Assembly (NCBI RefSeq): GCF_036607905.1
Contig: NZ_CP144555.1
Span: forward strand, 6,572,001 to 6,636,000
From: Streptomyces sp. SCSIO 75703
Lineage (GTDB): Bacteria > Actinomycetota > Actinomycetes > Streptomycetales > Streptomycetaceae
Direction of reading: 5' to 3'
Length of the DNA: 64,000 bases
The translations under genes and the position numbers were made by a program. Below are positions 8,821 through 17,791 of this stretch, piece by piece. The notes beneath the pieces are model-generated. The model was not told the DNA's origin, did not search any database, and saw only the letters and a program-made list of their open reading frames with translations. The first letter of the stretch is position 1; the number at the start of each line of letters is the position of its first letter.

Positions 8821-9864
8821 TCAGAGCCCCGCGGTCTTCTCGGGGACGGTGCAGTCGAAGGCGTGCAGGTACGCGTTGACCGGACGGATGTCGTCGATGA
8901 CCAGGCCCGCCGCGGTCAACCGGGCGACCATGCTCTGGGTGGTGTGCTTGGCCCCGCCGACGTTCAGCAGGAGCAGCAGGTCCATCGCGGTGCTGAACCG
9001 CATCGACGGCGAGTCGTCGACGAGGTTCTCGATGACCACGACCCGGGTGCCGGGACCGCCCGCCTCGACGACGTTGCGCAGGGTGCGGGCCGTGCTCTCG
9101 TCGTCCCACTCCAGGATGTTCTTGACCACGTAGACGTCGGCGCGGACCGGGATCGCGGCCCGGCAGTCGCCGGGCACGATGTCCACCCGGCCGGCGAGCG
9201 CGCCGCCCTCGCGCAGTCGCGGGTCGGCGTTCTCCACCACCCGCGGCAGGTCGAGCAGGGTGCCCCGCATCGACGGGTACTTCTCCAGCAGGCTCGCCAC
9301 CACGTGGCCCTGGCCGCCGCCGATGTCCGCGACGGAGCCGCGCCCCGACAGGTCGAGGAAGGCGGCGACGTCCGCCGCCGACTGCCGGCTGGAGGTGGTC
9401 ATCGCCCGGTTGAAGACCTCGGCCGACTCGGGCGCGTCCTCCCCGAGGTACGTGAAGAACTCCTTGCCGTACAGGTCCTCGACGACGTTGTGGCCGGTGC
9501 GTACCGCCTCGTCGAGCCGGGGCCAGGCGTCCCAGGTCCACGGCTCGGTGCACCACAGGGTGATGGCGCGCAGGCTGTGCGGGTCGTCCTCGCGCAGCAG
9601 CCGGGACATGTCGGTGTGGGAGAACGTCCCGTCCGGCTCCTCGGCGAAGACGCCGTGGCAGGTCAGGGCGCGCAGCAGCCGGCGCAGCGGCTGCGGTTCG
9701 GTCTTGACGGCGGCGGCGAGATCCTCGACGGCCAGCGGGCGGTCGTCCAGGGCGTCGGCGACGCCGAGCCGGGCGGCGGCGCGGAGGGCGGCGGCACACG
9801 CCGCCCCGAACACGAGTTCCCTGAGCCGCATGGGCGGCGGCGGGGCGGTCTGAGCGGTCGTCAT
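8821..9864 (-). CDS. SAM-dependent O-methyltransferase of the polyketide/phenolic type
   Basis: A 347-residue two-domain enzyme. The N-terminal winged-helix dimerisation domain (LRELVFGAACAAALRAAARLGVADAL) is followed by a Rossmann methyltransferase domain with motif I VADIGGGQGHVVASLLEKYP (one 20-residue stretch), the acidic loop GTLLDLPRVVENAD, and KNILEWDDE at the catalytic region. In related enzymes a His often acts as base in LHDWDD; here the equivalent reads NILEWDD, which lacks that His. It resembles methyltransferases of aromatic polyketide and phenazine tailoring. The ATG at 9864 follows GGAAGGAC. It is convergent with the SchA/CurD gene, so both may belong to a small pigment-like locus. 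Confidence 0.86.
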   Translation of the reverse strand: MTTAQTAPPPPMRLRELVFGAACAAALRAAARLGVADALDDRPLAVEDLAAAVKTEPQPLRRLLRALTCHGVFAEEPDGTFSHTDMSRLLREDDPHSLRAITLWCTEPWTWDAWPRLDEAVRTGHNVVEDLYGKEFFTYLGEDAPESAEVFNRAMTTSSRQSAADVAAFLDLSGRGSVADIGGGQGHVVASLLEKYPSMRGTLLDLPRVVENADPRLREGGALAGRVDIVPGDCRAAIPVRADVYVVKNILEWDDESTARTLRNVVEAGGPGTRVVVIENLVDDSPSMRFSTAMDLLLLLNVGGAKHTTQSMVARLTAAGLVIDDIRPVNAYLHAFDCTVPEKTAGL

Positions 9865-10020
9865 GTACCGCTGTCCTTCCGTTCTACGGTGCACGGGTGG
9901 TTGCGGGGCGGTCATCGGGCGCGGACGGTCACGACGAGGCCGTCGGCGCCCGGCCGTCGCCGGCGGGGGGCCGGGTTCCGGCCGGTGCCGGGCGGTCGTG
10001 GGGTCCGGGCCGTCGCCGGG

Positions 10021-11079
10021 TCAGCACAGGCCCGCGGGGCGGGAGGCCGCGCAGGAGTTGCCCTCGAAGGTGTTGACGGCGTCGGTCTCGGTGTCGACGA
10101 GGTCGGCGGGGGCGTTGCCGCGCAGGGTGTTGCGCTCGATCCGGTTCTGCTCGCCGGCGGCGCCGACGAGGCTCTTGAACAGGACGATGCCGCCCGACAT
10201 GGGGGCGTCACCGGAGTTGTCCGCGACCAGGTTCCGGGTGATCCGGGTCTTCTCGGCGCCGGTCAGGACGATGCCGGAGCCCTGGAGGGCGGGCAGCCGC
10301 TCGGTCTTCGGGCAGGACTTGTTGTTGGCGACCACACGGTTCCCGCCGACCAGCAGGTCTCCGGCCCTGGGCGTGTTCTCGTCGCCGACGACGAAGAGAC
10401 CGGCGCAGTTGCCGGTGAGGTGGTTGCCGGTGACGCTGAGGTTGCGCAGCCGGCGGACGGTGACGCCGATGCGGTTGCCCTCGGCCGTGTTGTGCTCGAC
10501 CAGGGTGCCCCGGGTGTCGGCGGCGCCCTCCTCGGCGGTGATGGTGTTGGCGAGGAAGAGGCCGGCGTCGCCGTTGTCGCGGACGGTGTTGTCCCGCAGG
10601 ACGCCGCGCACGGAACGCTGCTGCGCGATGCCCCACACGCCGTTCTTCTCCGCCGTCACGTCCCGGACGGTGAGCCGGTCGGTGCCCATGGCGAACACGC
10701 CGCTGCCGCCGAAGCCGGTGACCGTCAGCGCCGCGACGGTGACGTCCCGCAGCGGGCGGTCCTTGGCACCGGTCACACAGATCCCGTTGCCGCGTTCGGC
10801 GCAGTCGTCGGGGGCCTTCTCGCCGCCCGGCCGGATCACCGTGCCCGGTCCGGTGCCGCGCAGGGTCAGCCCGTCGGTGGTGACCTTGACGCTCTCGCGG
10901 TAGGTGCCGGACATGACGAGGACGGTGTCGCCGGGTCGGGCGGCGTCCACGGCCTTCTGGATCGACTGACCCGGGCGGACCACATGGGTGGCGTGGACGG
11001 CCTGGGAGGGAGCGGCACCGAGCCCCGTGCCGACCAGGGCGGCGGTACACGCCAGGTACACAACGTGGCATTTCTTCAT
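10021..11079 (-). CDS. Secreted right-handed beta-helix repeat protein
   Basis: A 352-residue exported protein. The signal peptide (about 1-28, ending APSQA) is followed by VVRPGQSIQKAVDAARPGDTVLV, the usual entry to pectate-lyase-like beta helices. At least nine coils with N-rich ladders follow (DNTVRDNGDAGLFL, EHNTAEGNRIGVTV, VTGNHLTGNCAGLFV, ITRNLVADNSGD, IERNTLRGN). No catalytic Asp/Lys set of a pectate lyase is evident. It may bind or cleave polysaccharide, but the substrate is unknown. The ATG at 11079 is chosen over a GTG three codons upstream; neither has a clear ribosome site. Confidence 0.82.
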   Translation of the reverse strand: MKKCHVVYLACTAALVGTGLGAAPSQAVHATHVVRPGQSIQKAVDAARPGDTVLVMSGTYRESVKVTTDGLTLRGTGPGTVIRPGGEKAPDDCAERGNGICVTGAKDRPLRDVTVAALTVTGFGGSGVFAMGTDRLTVRDVTAEKNGVWGIAQQRSVRGVLRDNTVRDNGDAGLFLANTITAEEGAADTRGTLVEHNTAEGNRIGVTVRRLRNLSVTGNHLTGNCAGLFVVGDENTPRAGDLLVGGNRVVANNKSCPKTERLPALQGSGIVLTGAEKTRITRNLVADNSGDAPMSGGIVLFKSLVGAAGEQNRIERNTLRGNAPADLVDTETDAVNTFEGNSCAASRPAGLC

Positions 11080-11269
11080 ATCGCGCACGGTATGCCCGGC
11101 GTATTCGGTCCCGGCGGGGATGCGCCATCCGACGGCGTGTCACCCCCCGCACCCCCGCCGACCACGCGAAACGCCTCCGGCGAGGGGCCGTTGTGCCGCC
11201 GGAGGGCACCCGCCCGGGTCACCGGCCCGGCGGCCGCCCGGGCGCCCGCGGGGATGGCATCCTCGCCCC

Positions 11270-11806
11270 ATGGGCAAGACCGCGCTGATCGTCATCGACA
11301 TGATCAACACCTATGACCACGAGGACGCCGACGCCCTGATCCCCTCGGTGGAAGCCGTCCTGCCGGCGGTGACGGGCCTGCTGCGGCGGGCGCGCCGCCA
11401 GGGCGTCACGGTGATCTACGTCAACGACAACTTCGGCGAGTGGCGCTCCCACCACGGCGAGATCCTCGACCGCGCCCTGTCCGGACCGCACGCCCGCCTC
11501 GTCGAGCCGCTGCGTCCCGACGCCGCCTCGCTCTTCGTCGTCAAGGCCCGCCACTCGGTCTTCTACGAGACCCCGCTGACGTACCTGCTCTACGAGCAGG
11601 GCATCGACCGCCTCGTGCTGTGCGGGCAGGTCACCGAGCAGTGCGTGCTCTACTCGGCGCTCGACGCGCACATCCGCCACCTGGACGTCGTCGTCCCCCG
11701 CGACGCGGTCGCCCACATCCACGCCGACCTGGCGGACGCCGCGCTGCGCATGATGCGGCGGAACATGGGGGCCGAGGTGTGCGAAAGCCGCGACCTGTGG
11801 CCGTGA
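11270..11806 (+). CDS. Isochorismatase-family cysteine hydrolase
   Basis: A 178-residue hydrolase of the isochorismatase/nicotinamidase fold. The catalytic triad is visible: Asp10 in LIVIDMINTY, Lys in VVKARHSVF (about 85), and Cys in QVTEQCVLYSA (about 124), with the cis-peptide-type GQVTEQC loop. The family hydrolyses amides or N-carbamoyl groups; the substrate here is not predictable. The start at 11270 gives the family's normal N-terminus, although no strong ribosome site precedes it, so a leaderless transcript is possible. It stands alone. Confidence 0.88.
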   Translation: MGKTALIVIDMINTYDHEDADALIPSVEAVLPAVTGLLRRARRQGVTVIYVNDNFGEWRSHHGEILDRALSGPHARLVEPLRPDAASLFVVKARHSVFYETPLTYLLYEQGIDRLVLCGQVTEQCVLYSALDAHIRHLDVVVPRDAVAHIHADLADAALRMMRRNMGAEVCESRDLWP

Positions 11807-11851
11807 GGGCACGGTAGGCCGCGGCGTCGCGGGGCGGGCGGGGCCGGGGGG

Positions 11852-12343
11852 TCAGCCGGCGCGCAGGGTGCGCACCGGGAGCACCACCTGGGCCGACGTG
11901 GCGAGGGTCTGCTCGTCGTTGGCGAAGGCGGCCACCGCCTCGGCGTCCCCGGGTTCCCCGCCGGGCCAGGCCCGGGTGGCGAAGACGAGGCAGGCGTACC
12001 CGCGGGCGTCGGCCGCGGCCCGCCAGGCCGGGGGCGGCGCGAACTGGGCGTTGACGCCCGGCATGGTGAGGGAGGCGGCGCCGGGCACCACCAGCAGGCG
12101 CACCGGCAGGTCGGACAGGACGGTGGCGTCGAGGACGCCCTCGCCGACGGGGAGCCCGGTGAGGGCGAGCAACTGCCGGACGGCGGCGGCCGTGCCCTCC
12201 GGACCCTCGGGCCCGTCGCCGAGGGAGCAGGCGAGGAGGAAGGGGACGTCGCCGGCCGGGGTCTCCCGGCTCCAGGACATGAGGACGACGGTGCCCAGGT
12301 CGGCGGTGCGCAGGGGGCGGGAATCGGTGGAGATCGAGGTCAC
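11852..12343 (-). CDS. Hypothetical protein, probably DUF5949 family
   Basis: A 163-residue soluble protein with no enzyme motif. It begins with a GTG at 12343 (VTSISTDSRPLRTADLGTVVLMSW in translation) and contains PFLLACSLGDGPEGPEG, LLVVPGAASLTMPGVNAQF and YACLVFATRAWPGGEP. These resemble the Streptomyces-restricted DUF5949 family as I remember it. An in-frame ATG at 12376 is an alternative start. The function is unknown. Confidence 0.65.
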   Translation of the reverse strand: MTSISTDSRPLRTADLGTVVLMSWSRETPAGDVPFLLACSLGDGPEGPEGTAAAVRQLLALTGLPVGEGVLDATVLSDLPVRLLVVPGAASLTMPGVNAQFAPPPAWRAAADARGYACLVFATRAWPGGEPGDAEAVAAFANDEQTLATSAQVVLPVRTLRAG

Positions 12344-12656
12344 CGCGAAACCGTATCCGCGGCCCGGAAGCCGCACCGGCCCCGTTCACCCGACCGGACG
12401 AACCCCGCGCTGGTCTTCACACGAACGAGGCCCGCGGAGCGCGCGGTGCGCCCCTCGGGCGGTCGGCGGCCGATGGAGCGGACGCGGACGCCGCGCGCGC
12501 CGGCGAACGGCCGGGGCGGGGCGGTCAACGACGCGAACCGTGCCGGGGGTTGGAAAGGCGGCCCCGGCCCGCCGCCCTGCCCCGCCCGGTGCTCCGATCG
12601 GTGACCCGCGCCCGCTCGGCGCCGAACGGGCCGCGCCCCGCGGTAACCCTCTTCAT

Positions 12657-13013
12657 ATGATCCACAGACGACTTCTCGGGCCGGCCACGAGCCGCCGCAC
12701 CCGCCGCGCCGTGCCGCTCGCCCTGGCCGCCGCCGCGGCACTGGCCGCGACCGCCCCCGCGAACGCCGCCGCGCCGGGCCGCCTGCCGGGCACCGACTGG
12801 GACGCCATCGCCGCCTGCGAGTCCAGCGGCAACTGGAAGGCGAACACCGGCAACGGCTACTACGGCGGCCTCCAGTTCGCCCACTCCAGCTGGATCGCCG
12901 CCGGGGGCCTCGCCTACGCCCCGCGCGCCGACCTCGCCACCCGCGCCGAACAGATCGCGGTCGCCGAACGCCTGGCCCGCCTCCAGGGCATGTCGGCCTG
13001 GGGCTGCGCCTGA
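12657..13013 (+). CDS. Secreted Rpf-domain transglycosylase (resuscitation-promoting-factor type)
   Basis: A 118-residue exported muralytic enzyme that cleaves peptidoglycan during growth or spore germination. The signal peptide spans about 1-38, ending APANAAA. The Rpf fold follows: TDWDAIAACESSGNWKANTG, with the catalytic Glu in the AACESSGNW motif, then GYYGGLQFAHSSWIAAGG and a C-terminal GMSAWGCA with the second Cys of the disulphide. It has no LysM domain, so it is one of the short family members. I looked for the c-di-AMP (ydaO) riboswitch that precedes some Streptomyces rpf genes and did not find it. Confidence 0.9.
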   Translation: MIHRRLLGPATSRRTRRAVPLALAAAAALAATAPANAAAPGRLPGTDWDAIAACESSGNWKANTGNGYYGGLQFAHSSWIAAGGLAYAPRADLATRAEQIAVAERLARLQGMSAWGCA

Positions 13014-13175
13014 CCCGCGCCGCGCGGGGACCGGCGGACCACGAGAGCCCCGTCCCGGTACCGGGGCCGACCCTGGGCCGCCGCACTCGGCACCCCTGAG
13101 TACGCGCACTCATCCGGTCCGGCGGCGGCGTGTCTATCGTCGGCCGTGTCGGTGCGCGTCGGGGGAGGGGCGGAC

Positions 13176-14204
13176 ATGGGGCGATGGCTCGCGGGGTGGG
13201 CGGTCCTGCTGGGCGGGGCGTTGGTGGCCGGGTGCGGGGTGCTCGGGACCGGGGACGACGAGCGGCGGGCACGGGAGGTGGCCGAGCAGGTCCTGCCCGG
13301 GAGGCTGACGGTCATCGGGGCGCGGACCCTCGTGCCCGAGACGACCGGGTCGGAGATCACCTTCTCGCTCTCCGACGACCCGGACGCGGCCGTCGTCCTG
13401 CGCGTCGACGCGGACGCGGACCGGTGCGACGGCGGCGAGACCTGTGCGGAGGCGCTGCGCGAGGCGGTCCTGCGGGGCCGGTCCCAGGGGGAGCACCTGC
13501 GGCTGATGCGGGAGGCGTTCGAGGAGTGCGGGCACCCGGTGATCGCCGTGGACCAGGCGCTCACCACGCCCTGGGTGGAGGCGGCGCCGACCAACCGGAA
13601 CCTGGACGAGGTGCTCGCGGAGATCGGCGCCTGCGTCGCACGCTGGACCACCGCCCGCGCCGCCCGGCCGGACGCCGAGACCCCGTGGTGGGCGTCCGTC
13701 GCCTTCGCCGACCCCGGTACCGCGGCCCGGCTGCCCTTCGCCAAGGGGGACCGGCCGACCCTCCTGCGCCTCACCCACCGGCCCCGGCTCGCCGCCCTCG
13801 CCGGCGTGCCGTACCACGTGGCCGCCTACCCGGTCGCGCCCGGCGCCGGCGGCCGGGCGGAGGCCGGGACGCCCACGCTGCGGCTGGTCGCGCCGTTCGC
13901 GCAGCGGGAGGCGTTCTCACGGCAGATCGACGCCTCGGTCCTGCCCCGGCTGCGGCGCACCCACCCGGACGCGGTGGCGGCCGGCGGGTCCGGCATGGGC
14001 GTCTGGCGGCTCGAACCGGGGCGGATCGACCGGATGCGGGGGCACGTCCTCTTCTGCGCGCGTCCGCCCGCCGACGGCAAGCGCTGCCTCGGGGATCTCG
14101 CCGCCGTCGTCACCTCGGACACCGAGGGCCGCCACGCCTCCGTCCTGAAGGTGCTCACGGACATCCGTGACGAGCGCGGGGTGCTCCGTCTCCCTCCGCC
14201 GTGA
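13176..14204 (+). CDS. Putative lipoprotein of unknown function
   Basis: A 342-residue exported protein. The signal peptide WLAGWAVLLGGALVAGC ends in a clear lipobox (VAGC), so the mature protein is lipid-anchored. GGGGGAGG precedes the ATG at 13176. The mature part contains two probable Cys pairs (DRCDGGETCAEAL; ECGHP with GACVARW) and a C-terminal LFCARPPADGKRCLGDLAAVVTS. I see no catalytic signature. It resembles a Streptomyces lipoprotein family found in the same neighbourhood of other species. Confidence 0.75.
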   Translation: MGRWLAGWAVLLGGALVAGCGVLGTGDDERRAREVAEQVLPGRLTVIGARTLVPETTGSEITFSLSDDPDAAVVLRVDADADRCDGGETCAEALREAVLRGRSQGEHLRLMREAFEECGHPVIAVDQALTTPWVEAAPTNRNLDEVLAEIGACVARWTTARAARPDAETPWWASVAFADPGTAARLPFAKGDRPTLLRLTHRPRLAALAGVPYHVAAYPVAPGAGGRAEAGTPTLRLVAPFAQREAFSRQIDASVLPRLRRTHPDAVAAGGSGMGVWRLEPGRIDRMRGHVLFCARPPADGKRCLGDLAAVVTSDTEGRHASVLKVLTDIRDERGVLRLPPP

Positions 14205-14272
14205 CCCGCGTCCTCCGCCGGAGCCGGCCCCGCCGTCCCGGTGGGCACCCGGGACGGCGACGGTCCGACGGC

Positions 14273-15682
14273 CTACGCGGCCGGGCGCACCGGCGGAGCA
14301 GCCCGGCGGCGCACCGTCATCACCAGTGACCGCGGGCGCACCGTGGCCTGGGCGACCGGGCGTACGGACCGGCCCCGGGGCGGTTCGAGGCGTACCCGGC
14401 GCACGATGGTGGCCAGGGCGGTCATCACCTCGGTCACGGCGAACCGGTCGCCGATGCACTTGTGCCTGCCCGCGCCGAAGGGCAGGAAGGCGTGCGAGGG
14501 CGGGGGCTGGGCGCTGTCGAGCCAGCGGTCGGGGTCGAAACGCAGCGGGTGCGGGAAGAGCGCCGGATCGCGGTGCAACGCGTGCTGGCAGTAGGCGAGT
14601 TCGGTGCCGGCGGGCACGGTCCAGGGGCCGAGGGAGGTCTCGGTGACGGTGCGGCGGGTGACGAGCCACCCGGTGTGGTGCAGCCGCAGCACCTCGTCGA
14701 CGACCCGTCGCAGGTACGTCAGCCGGGGCAGGTCCTCGAAGGCCACCGGCCGTTCTCCCAGGGTCTGTCGCAGTTCGGCGAGGAGCCGGGCCTCGGCGTC
14801 GGGGTGGCGGGCGAGTTCGTACAGCGCCCAGGACAGCACGGAGGCCGTGGTCTCGGTGCCGGCGACGGCGAGGGTGAGGATCTCGGAGGCGATCTGGTCC
14901 CCGGTGAGCGGCAGTCCGGTCTCCTCGTCGGGGCTGCGCAGCATGAGGGAGAGCATGTCGCCGGTGTCGTGGCCGGTGGCCTCCAGCTCGGCGACGGCCC
15001 GGGTGACGGTGGTGCGGACGGCGGCGCGGGCCGCCTCGAAGCGTCGGTTGTGGGGGAGGGGGAGCCGTTCGGCCCAGTCGGGGAGCACGACGCGGATGCC
15101 GACCCCCCGCATCACGGTCGACAGGTTCTCCCGCACCCGGCGGAAGGCCTCGTCGTCGAGGCTGCCGGAGAAGACGGTCCTGACGAGCATGTCGAGGCTG
15201 AGGTCGACCATCGCGCGGTGCACGTCGAGCCGGCGGCCGGGGCGCCAGCGGTCGACGGCGGCGTCGGCCCGGCGGCGCATGACGGCGACGTAGCCGGCGA
15301 TCTCGGCGCGGGCGAAGGCCGGCTGGAGCCGTCGCCTGCGGTGGACGTGGGGCCGGCCGGAGGCCGTGACCACGGAGTCGCCGAGCACCTGGCCCATCTT
15401 CTCGAAGAACCGGCCCTTGTCGAGGCTCGGTCCGAGGTCGGTCAGCATGGTGCGGATGAGGTCGGGGTCCTGGACGACGAGGGTGCGGGTGCCGGGCTGA
15501 AGGCGTATCTCGACGAGGGGACCGTAGAGGGCGCGCAGGGAGGCGATGAAGCCGAGGTTGTCGCGCATGAGCTGTATCGCGTGACCCAGGACGGGGAGGG
15601 ATCCCGCCGCCCTGGGTATGGGGGGAGGCGCTACGAGCGTCACGGGGGGTGTCACCTTTCGGATCGATCTCGGGCGCTCCAT
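14273..15682 (-). CDS. Cytochrome P450
   Basis: A 469-residue soluble monooxygenase. All P450 signatures are present: I-helix LAVAGTETTASVLSW, K-helix ExxR as DEVLRLHHTGW, the PERF-like FDPDRW, and the haem loop FLPFGAGRHKCIGD with Cys near residue 409. The sequence resembles terpene hydroxylases of the pentalenene-oxygenase type (N-terminal PRAAGSLPVLGHAIQLMRD; LTRR-like LVTRRTV). The ATG at 15682 follows GAGGGAAG. No terpene synthase or redox partner is adjacent, so the substrate is unknown. Confidence 0.9.
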   Translation of the reverse strand: MERPRSIRKVTPPVTLVAPPPIPRAAGSLPVLGHAIQLMRDNLGFIASLRALYGPLVEIRLQPGTRTLVVQDPDLIRTMLTDLGPSLDKGRFFEKMGQVLGDSVVTASGRPHVHRRRRLQPAFARAEIAGYVAVMRRRADAAVDRWRPGRRLDVHRAMVDLSLDMLVRTVFSGSLDDEAFRRVRENLSTVMRGVGIRVVLPDWAERLPLPHNRRFEAARAAVRTTVTRAVAELEATGHDTGDMLSLMLRSPDEETGLPLTGDQIASEILTLAVAGTETTASVLSWALYELARHPDAEARLLAELRQTLGERPVAFEDLPRLTYLRRVVDEVLRLHHTGWLVTRRTVTETSLGPWTVPAGTELAYCQHALHRDPALFPHPLRFDPDRWLDSAQPPPSHAFLPFGAGRHKCIGDRFAVTEVMTALATIVRRVRLEPPRGRSVRPVAQATVRPRSLVMTVRRRAAPPVRPAA

Positions 15683-16220
15683 GGCTTCCCTCGCGCGCGC
15701 GTGGCTCAATCCGTGCGGTGGCGTGGCGTTCGCCACGTGCGCCGGTGGTGCGCCTGAGGGGTGCGGCGAGGGACCTCGGCGGGGTCCGGAGGTGACGGGG
15801 AGAAGGCGGAGCGGAAGCGGCCGCTCCGGTGCCGGGCGGCGTGCGGCGGATTTCGGGGCGGGCCCATGGTGCACGTCCGTGACCTGCGACGTCGCGGGCG
15901 GAGTGGGCGGTTCACCGCGGGTGGTGGGGGAGTGGCGTCACCCTCACGACGAAGCGGAATCGGAGAGTCCGGTGTCGAGGCCCCGCATGGTGAACAAAGT
16001 TGAACACTGATCGTTCCCAACCGCTCCCAGCTTTACGCTTCTTGACGTAAATTTACCTGATCATGTGGTGATACGATCACCGCGTTTGCGGAGCGGACGG
16101 ATGGGTGAAAAACGGCATCCCCGACTTCAGGGACGGCCCGGACAGCACCCCGGAACGGGCGTCCGCCGGGCCGCCCGCACGGAGCGGGAACTCGGCCGTC
16201 AGTCGCCTGAAGAGAGTCTT
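15683..16220. other. Intergenic region before the conservon, with two palindromes
   Basis: These 538 bp hold no supported gene. Bases 15960-16090 are markedly AT-richer than the surroundings and look like a promoter region for cvnA. Two perfect palindromes lie there: GTAAATTTAC (16047-16056) and GGTGAT-ACG-ATCACC (16067-16081). TTGACG at 16043 could be a -35 element. Confidence 0.5.
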
Positions 16221-17393
16221 ATGACGGAATACACAGCGAACCCATTGCTCTGGGTCCTCCTCGTCGCCTTCGTCGCCACCGCCGTGCTGGTCCACCGGCA
16301 GCGCAGGACGGCGCGGGCACTGCGGCAGGAGATCCAGAGCCTCACCAGCCACTACACAGAACTGGAGAACGATTACGGGAAGTCCGTGCGCGCGGCGCAG
16401 GAGCAGGCCGAGGACGAGACCAAGACCGTCCTGAAGTCCGCCATGCGCACCCTCCAGGGACTCGCCGCCGAGCAGCAGCTCGTGCTCTCCCGGCTGCAGT
16501 CCAAGTACGGGGACTCGGCCCTCCTCCAGGACCTCCTGGAGATCGACCACACCAACTCGCAGTTCGGCCGGCGGGCCCAGTCCATCGCGGTGCTCTGCGA
16601 CGGCTGGCTCGGGGGACGGCGCGACACCGCCTCCGTCTACGACGTGGTGCGCAGCGCACAGGGCCGCATCCGGCACTTCCGCCGGGTGGAGATCCTCTCG
16701 CAGGTCGACTTCGGCATCACCAGCCGCGCGGTCGAACCCGTCGCCCTGGCCCTCGCGGAACTCCTCGACAACGCCACGAGCTACTCCAGCCCGGACACCG
16801 TCGTCGAGATCAACATCCGCACCGTGCCCAAGGGCATCTGCGTGGTCGTCGACGACGCCGGTGTCGGCATGAGCGACGAGGAGCGGGTCCGCGCCGACAA
16901 GCTGCTCGCCAGCGAGCGCGCCTCCGGCGTGGCCGGGCTCGGCAACCCGCCCCAGTTCGGCTTCGCCGTCATCGGCCTGCTGTGCGAACGGTTCGGCTTC
17001 GAGGTGTCGGTGGACTCCTCCTCCCCGTACGGAGGTGTACGCGCGGTGGTCCTGCTGCCGCACGACCTGCTCACCGCCATGCCGGAGAAGCAGGCGCCCG
17101 CCCCGGCCACCCTGGCCGCGGCCCGCACCGCGCCCGACGGCGGCCCCGAGGCCGCGCTCGCCCCCGCCCGGACCGACGACGGCCTGCCCCGGCGGCGCCG
17201 CAAGCGGCCGATGGCGATCGTGCCCGGCAGCGCGCCGGCACCGCGCTCGGCCGCCCGCAGCGACTCGGAACAGGCACGGGTCATGGGGGCCTTCCAACGG
17301 GGCACGCAGTCCGGCCGGACCGGCCGGCCCGAGGAGGCGGAGCGGACGAGCAGTAACCCTGGTGCAAGCAGCGAAGGACATGGAGTCTCGTGA
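16221..17393 (+). CDS. cvnA: CvnA: conservon membrane sensor with histidine-kinase-like ATPase
   Basis: The first gene of a conservon, an operon that makes a membrane-associated complex resembling a eukaryotic G-protein-coupled system. Product is 390 residues: one N-terminal membrane segment (PLLWVLLVAFVATAVLV), a coiled-coil region (about 30-80), then a GHKL ATPase with N box LAELLDNATSYSS, G1 box VDDAGVGMSD and a GLGNPPQFGFAVIG lid. The C-terminal 80 residues are a basic, disordered tail. Typical CvnA proteins are longer and have an extracellular sensor; this one is the short, sensorless type. Start at 16221 has AGAGAG upstream. Confidence 0.92.
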   Translation: MTEYTANPLLWVLLVAFVATAVLVHRQRRTARALRQEIQSLTSHYTELENDYGKSVRAAQEQAEDETKTVLKSAMRTLQGLAAEQQLVLSRLQSKYGDSALLQDLLEIDHTNSQFGRRAQSIAVLCDGWLGGRRDTASVYDVVRSAQGRIRHFRRVEILSQVDFGITSRAVEPVALALAELLDNATSYSSPDTVVEINIRTVPKGICVVVDDAGVGMSDEERVRADKLLASERASGVAGLGNPPQFGFAVIGLLCERFGFEVSVDSSSPYGGVRAVVLLPHDLLTAMPEKQAPAPATLAAARTAPDGGPEAALAPARTDDGLPRRRRKRPMAIVPGSAPAPRSAARSDSEQARVMGAFQRGTQSGRTGRPEEAERTSSNPGASSEGHGVS

Positions 17394-17791
17394 ACGACGA
17401 TCTGTCATGGATGCTCGACAGTGCCCTGGAGATTCCCGGGGCCCTGCACGCGGTCCTGATATCCGCGGACGGGCTGCTGATGGCCCGGACGAAGGACTTC
17501 GACAAGGACGACGCCGACCGGGTCGCCGCCGCCATGAGCGGGGTGCAGTCGCTCAGCCGCACGCTGGGCTTCTTCTGTGAGGACCCCCAGCACGCCTGGC
17601 GGCAGACCCTGGTCGAGTTCGACGGCGGCTGGGTCTTCCTGATCTCCGCCGGCGAGGGCGCCTACCTCGGCGTCTCCGCCTCCCCGGAGGTGGACATGGC
17701 GGACATCACCTTCCGGATGCAGCAGCTCGTCGGCCAGCTCGGCAAGCGGCTGACCACACCGCCGCGCGAGAATCTCGGCGCCCGCTCATGA
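17390..17791 (+). CDS. cvnB: CvnB: roadblock/LC7 domain protein
   Basis: A 133-residue roadblock/LC7-fold protein that bridges the CvnA kinase-like protein and the CvnD GTPase. It opens with LSWMLDSALEIPGALHAVLIS and ISADGLLMAR and contains FLISAGEGAYLGVSA, all typical. Its GTG overlaps the cvnA stop (GTGA) and its own stop overlaps the cvnC start (ATGA), showing tight translational coupling. Confidence 0.93.
   Translation: MNDDLSWMLDSALEIPGALHAVLISADGLLMARTKDFDKDDADRVAAAMSGVQSLSRTLGFFCEDPQHAWRQTLVEFDGGWVFLISAGEGAYLGVSASPEVDMADITFRMQQLVGQLGKRLTTPPRENLGARS

Noticed and set aside
8140..11316. 1058-residue plus-strand open frame
   Set aside because: It runs antisense across the methyltransferase and beta-helix genes and mirrors their codons; not a protein gene.
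12377..12656. Possible c-di-AMP (ydaO) riboswitch before the Rpf gene
   Set aside because: I searched for the conserved ydaO core by eye and did not find it.
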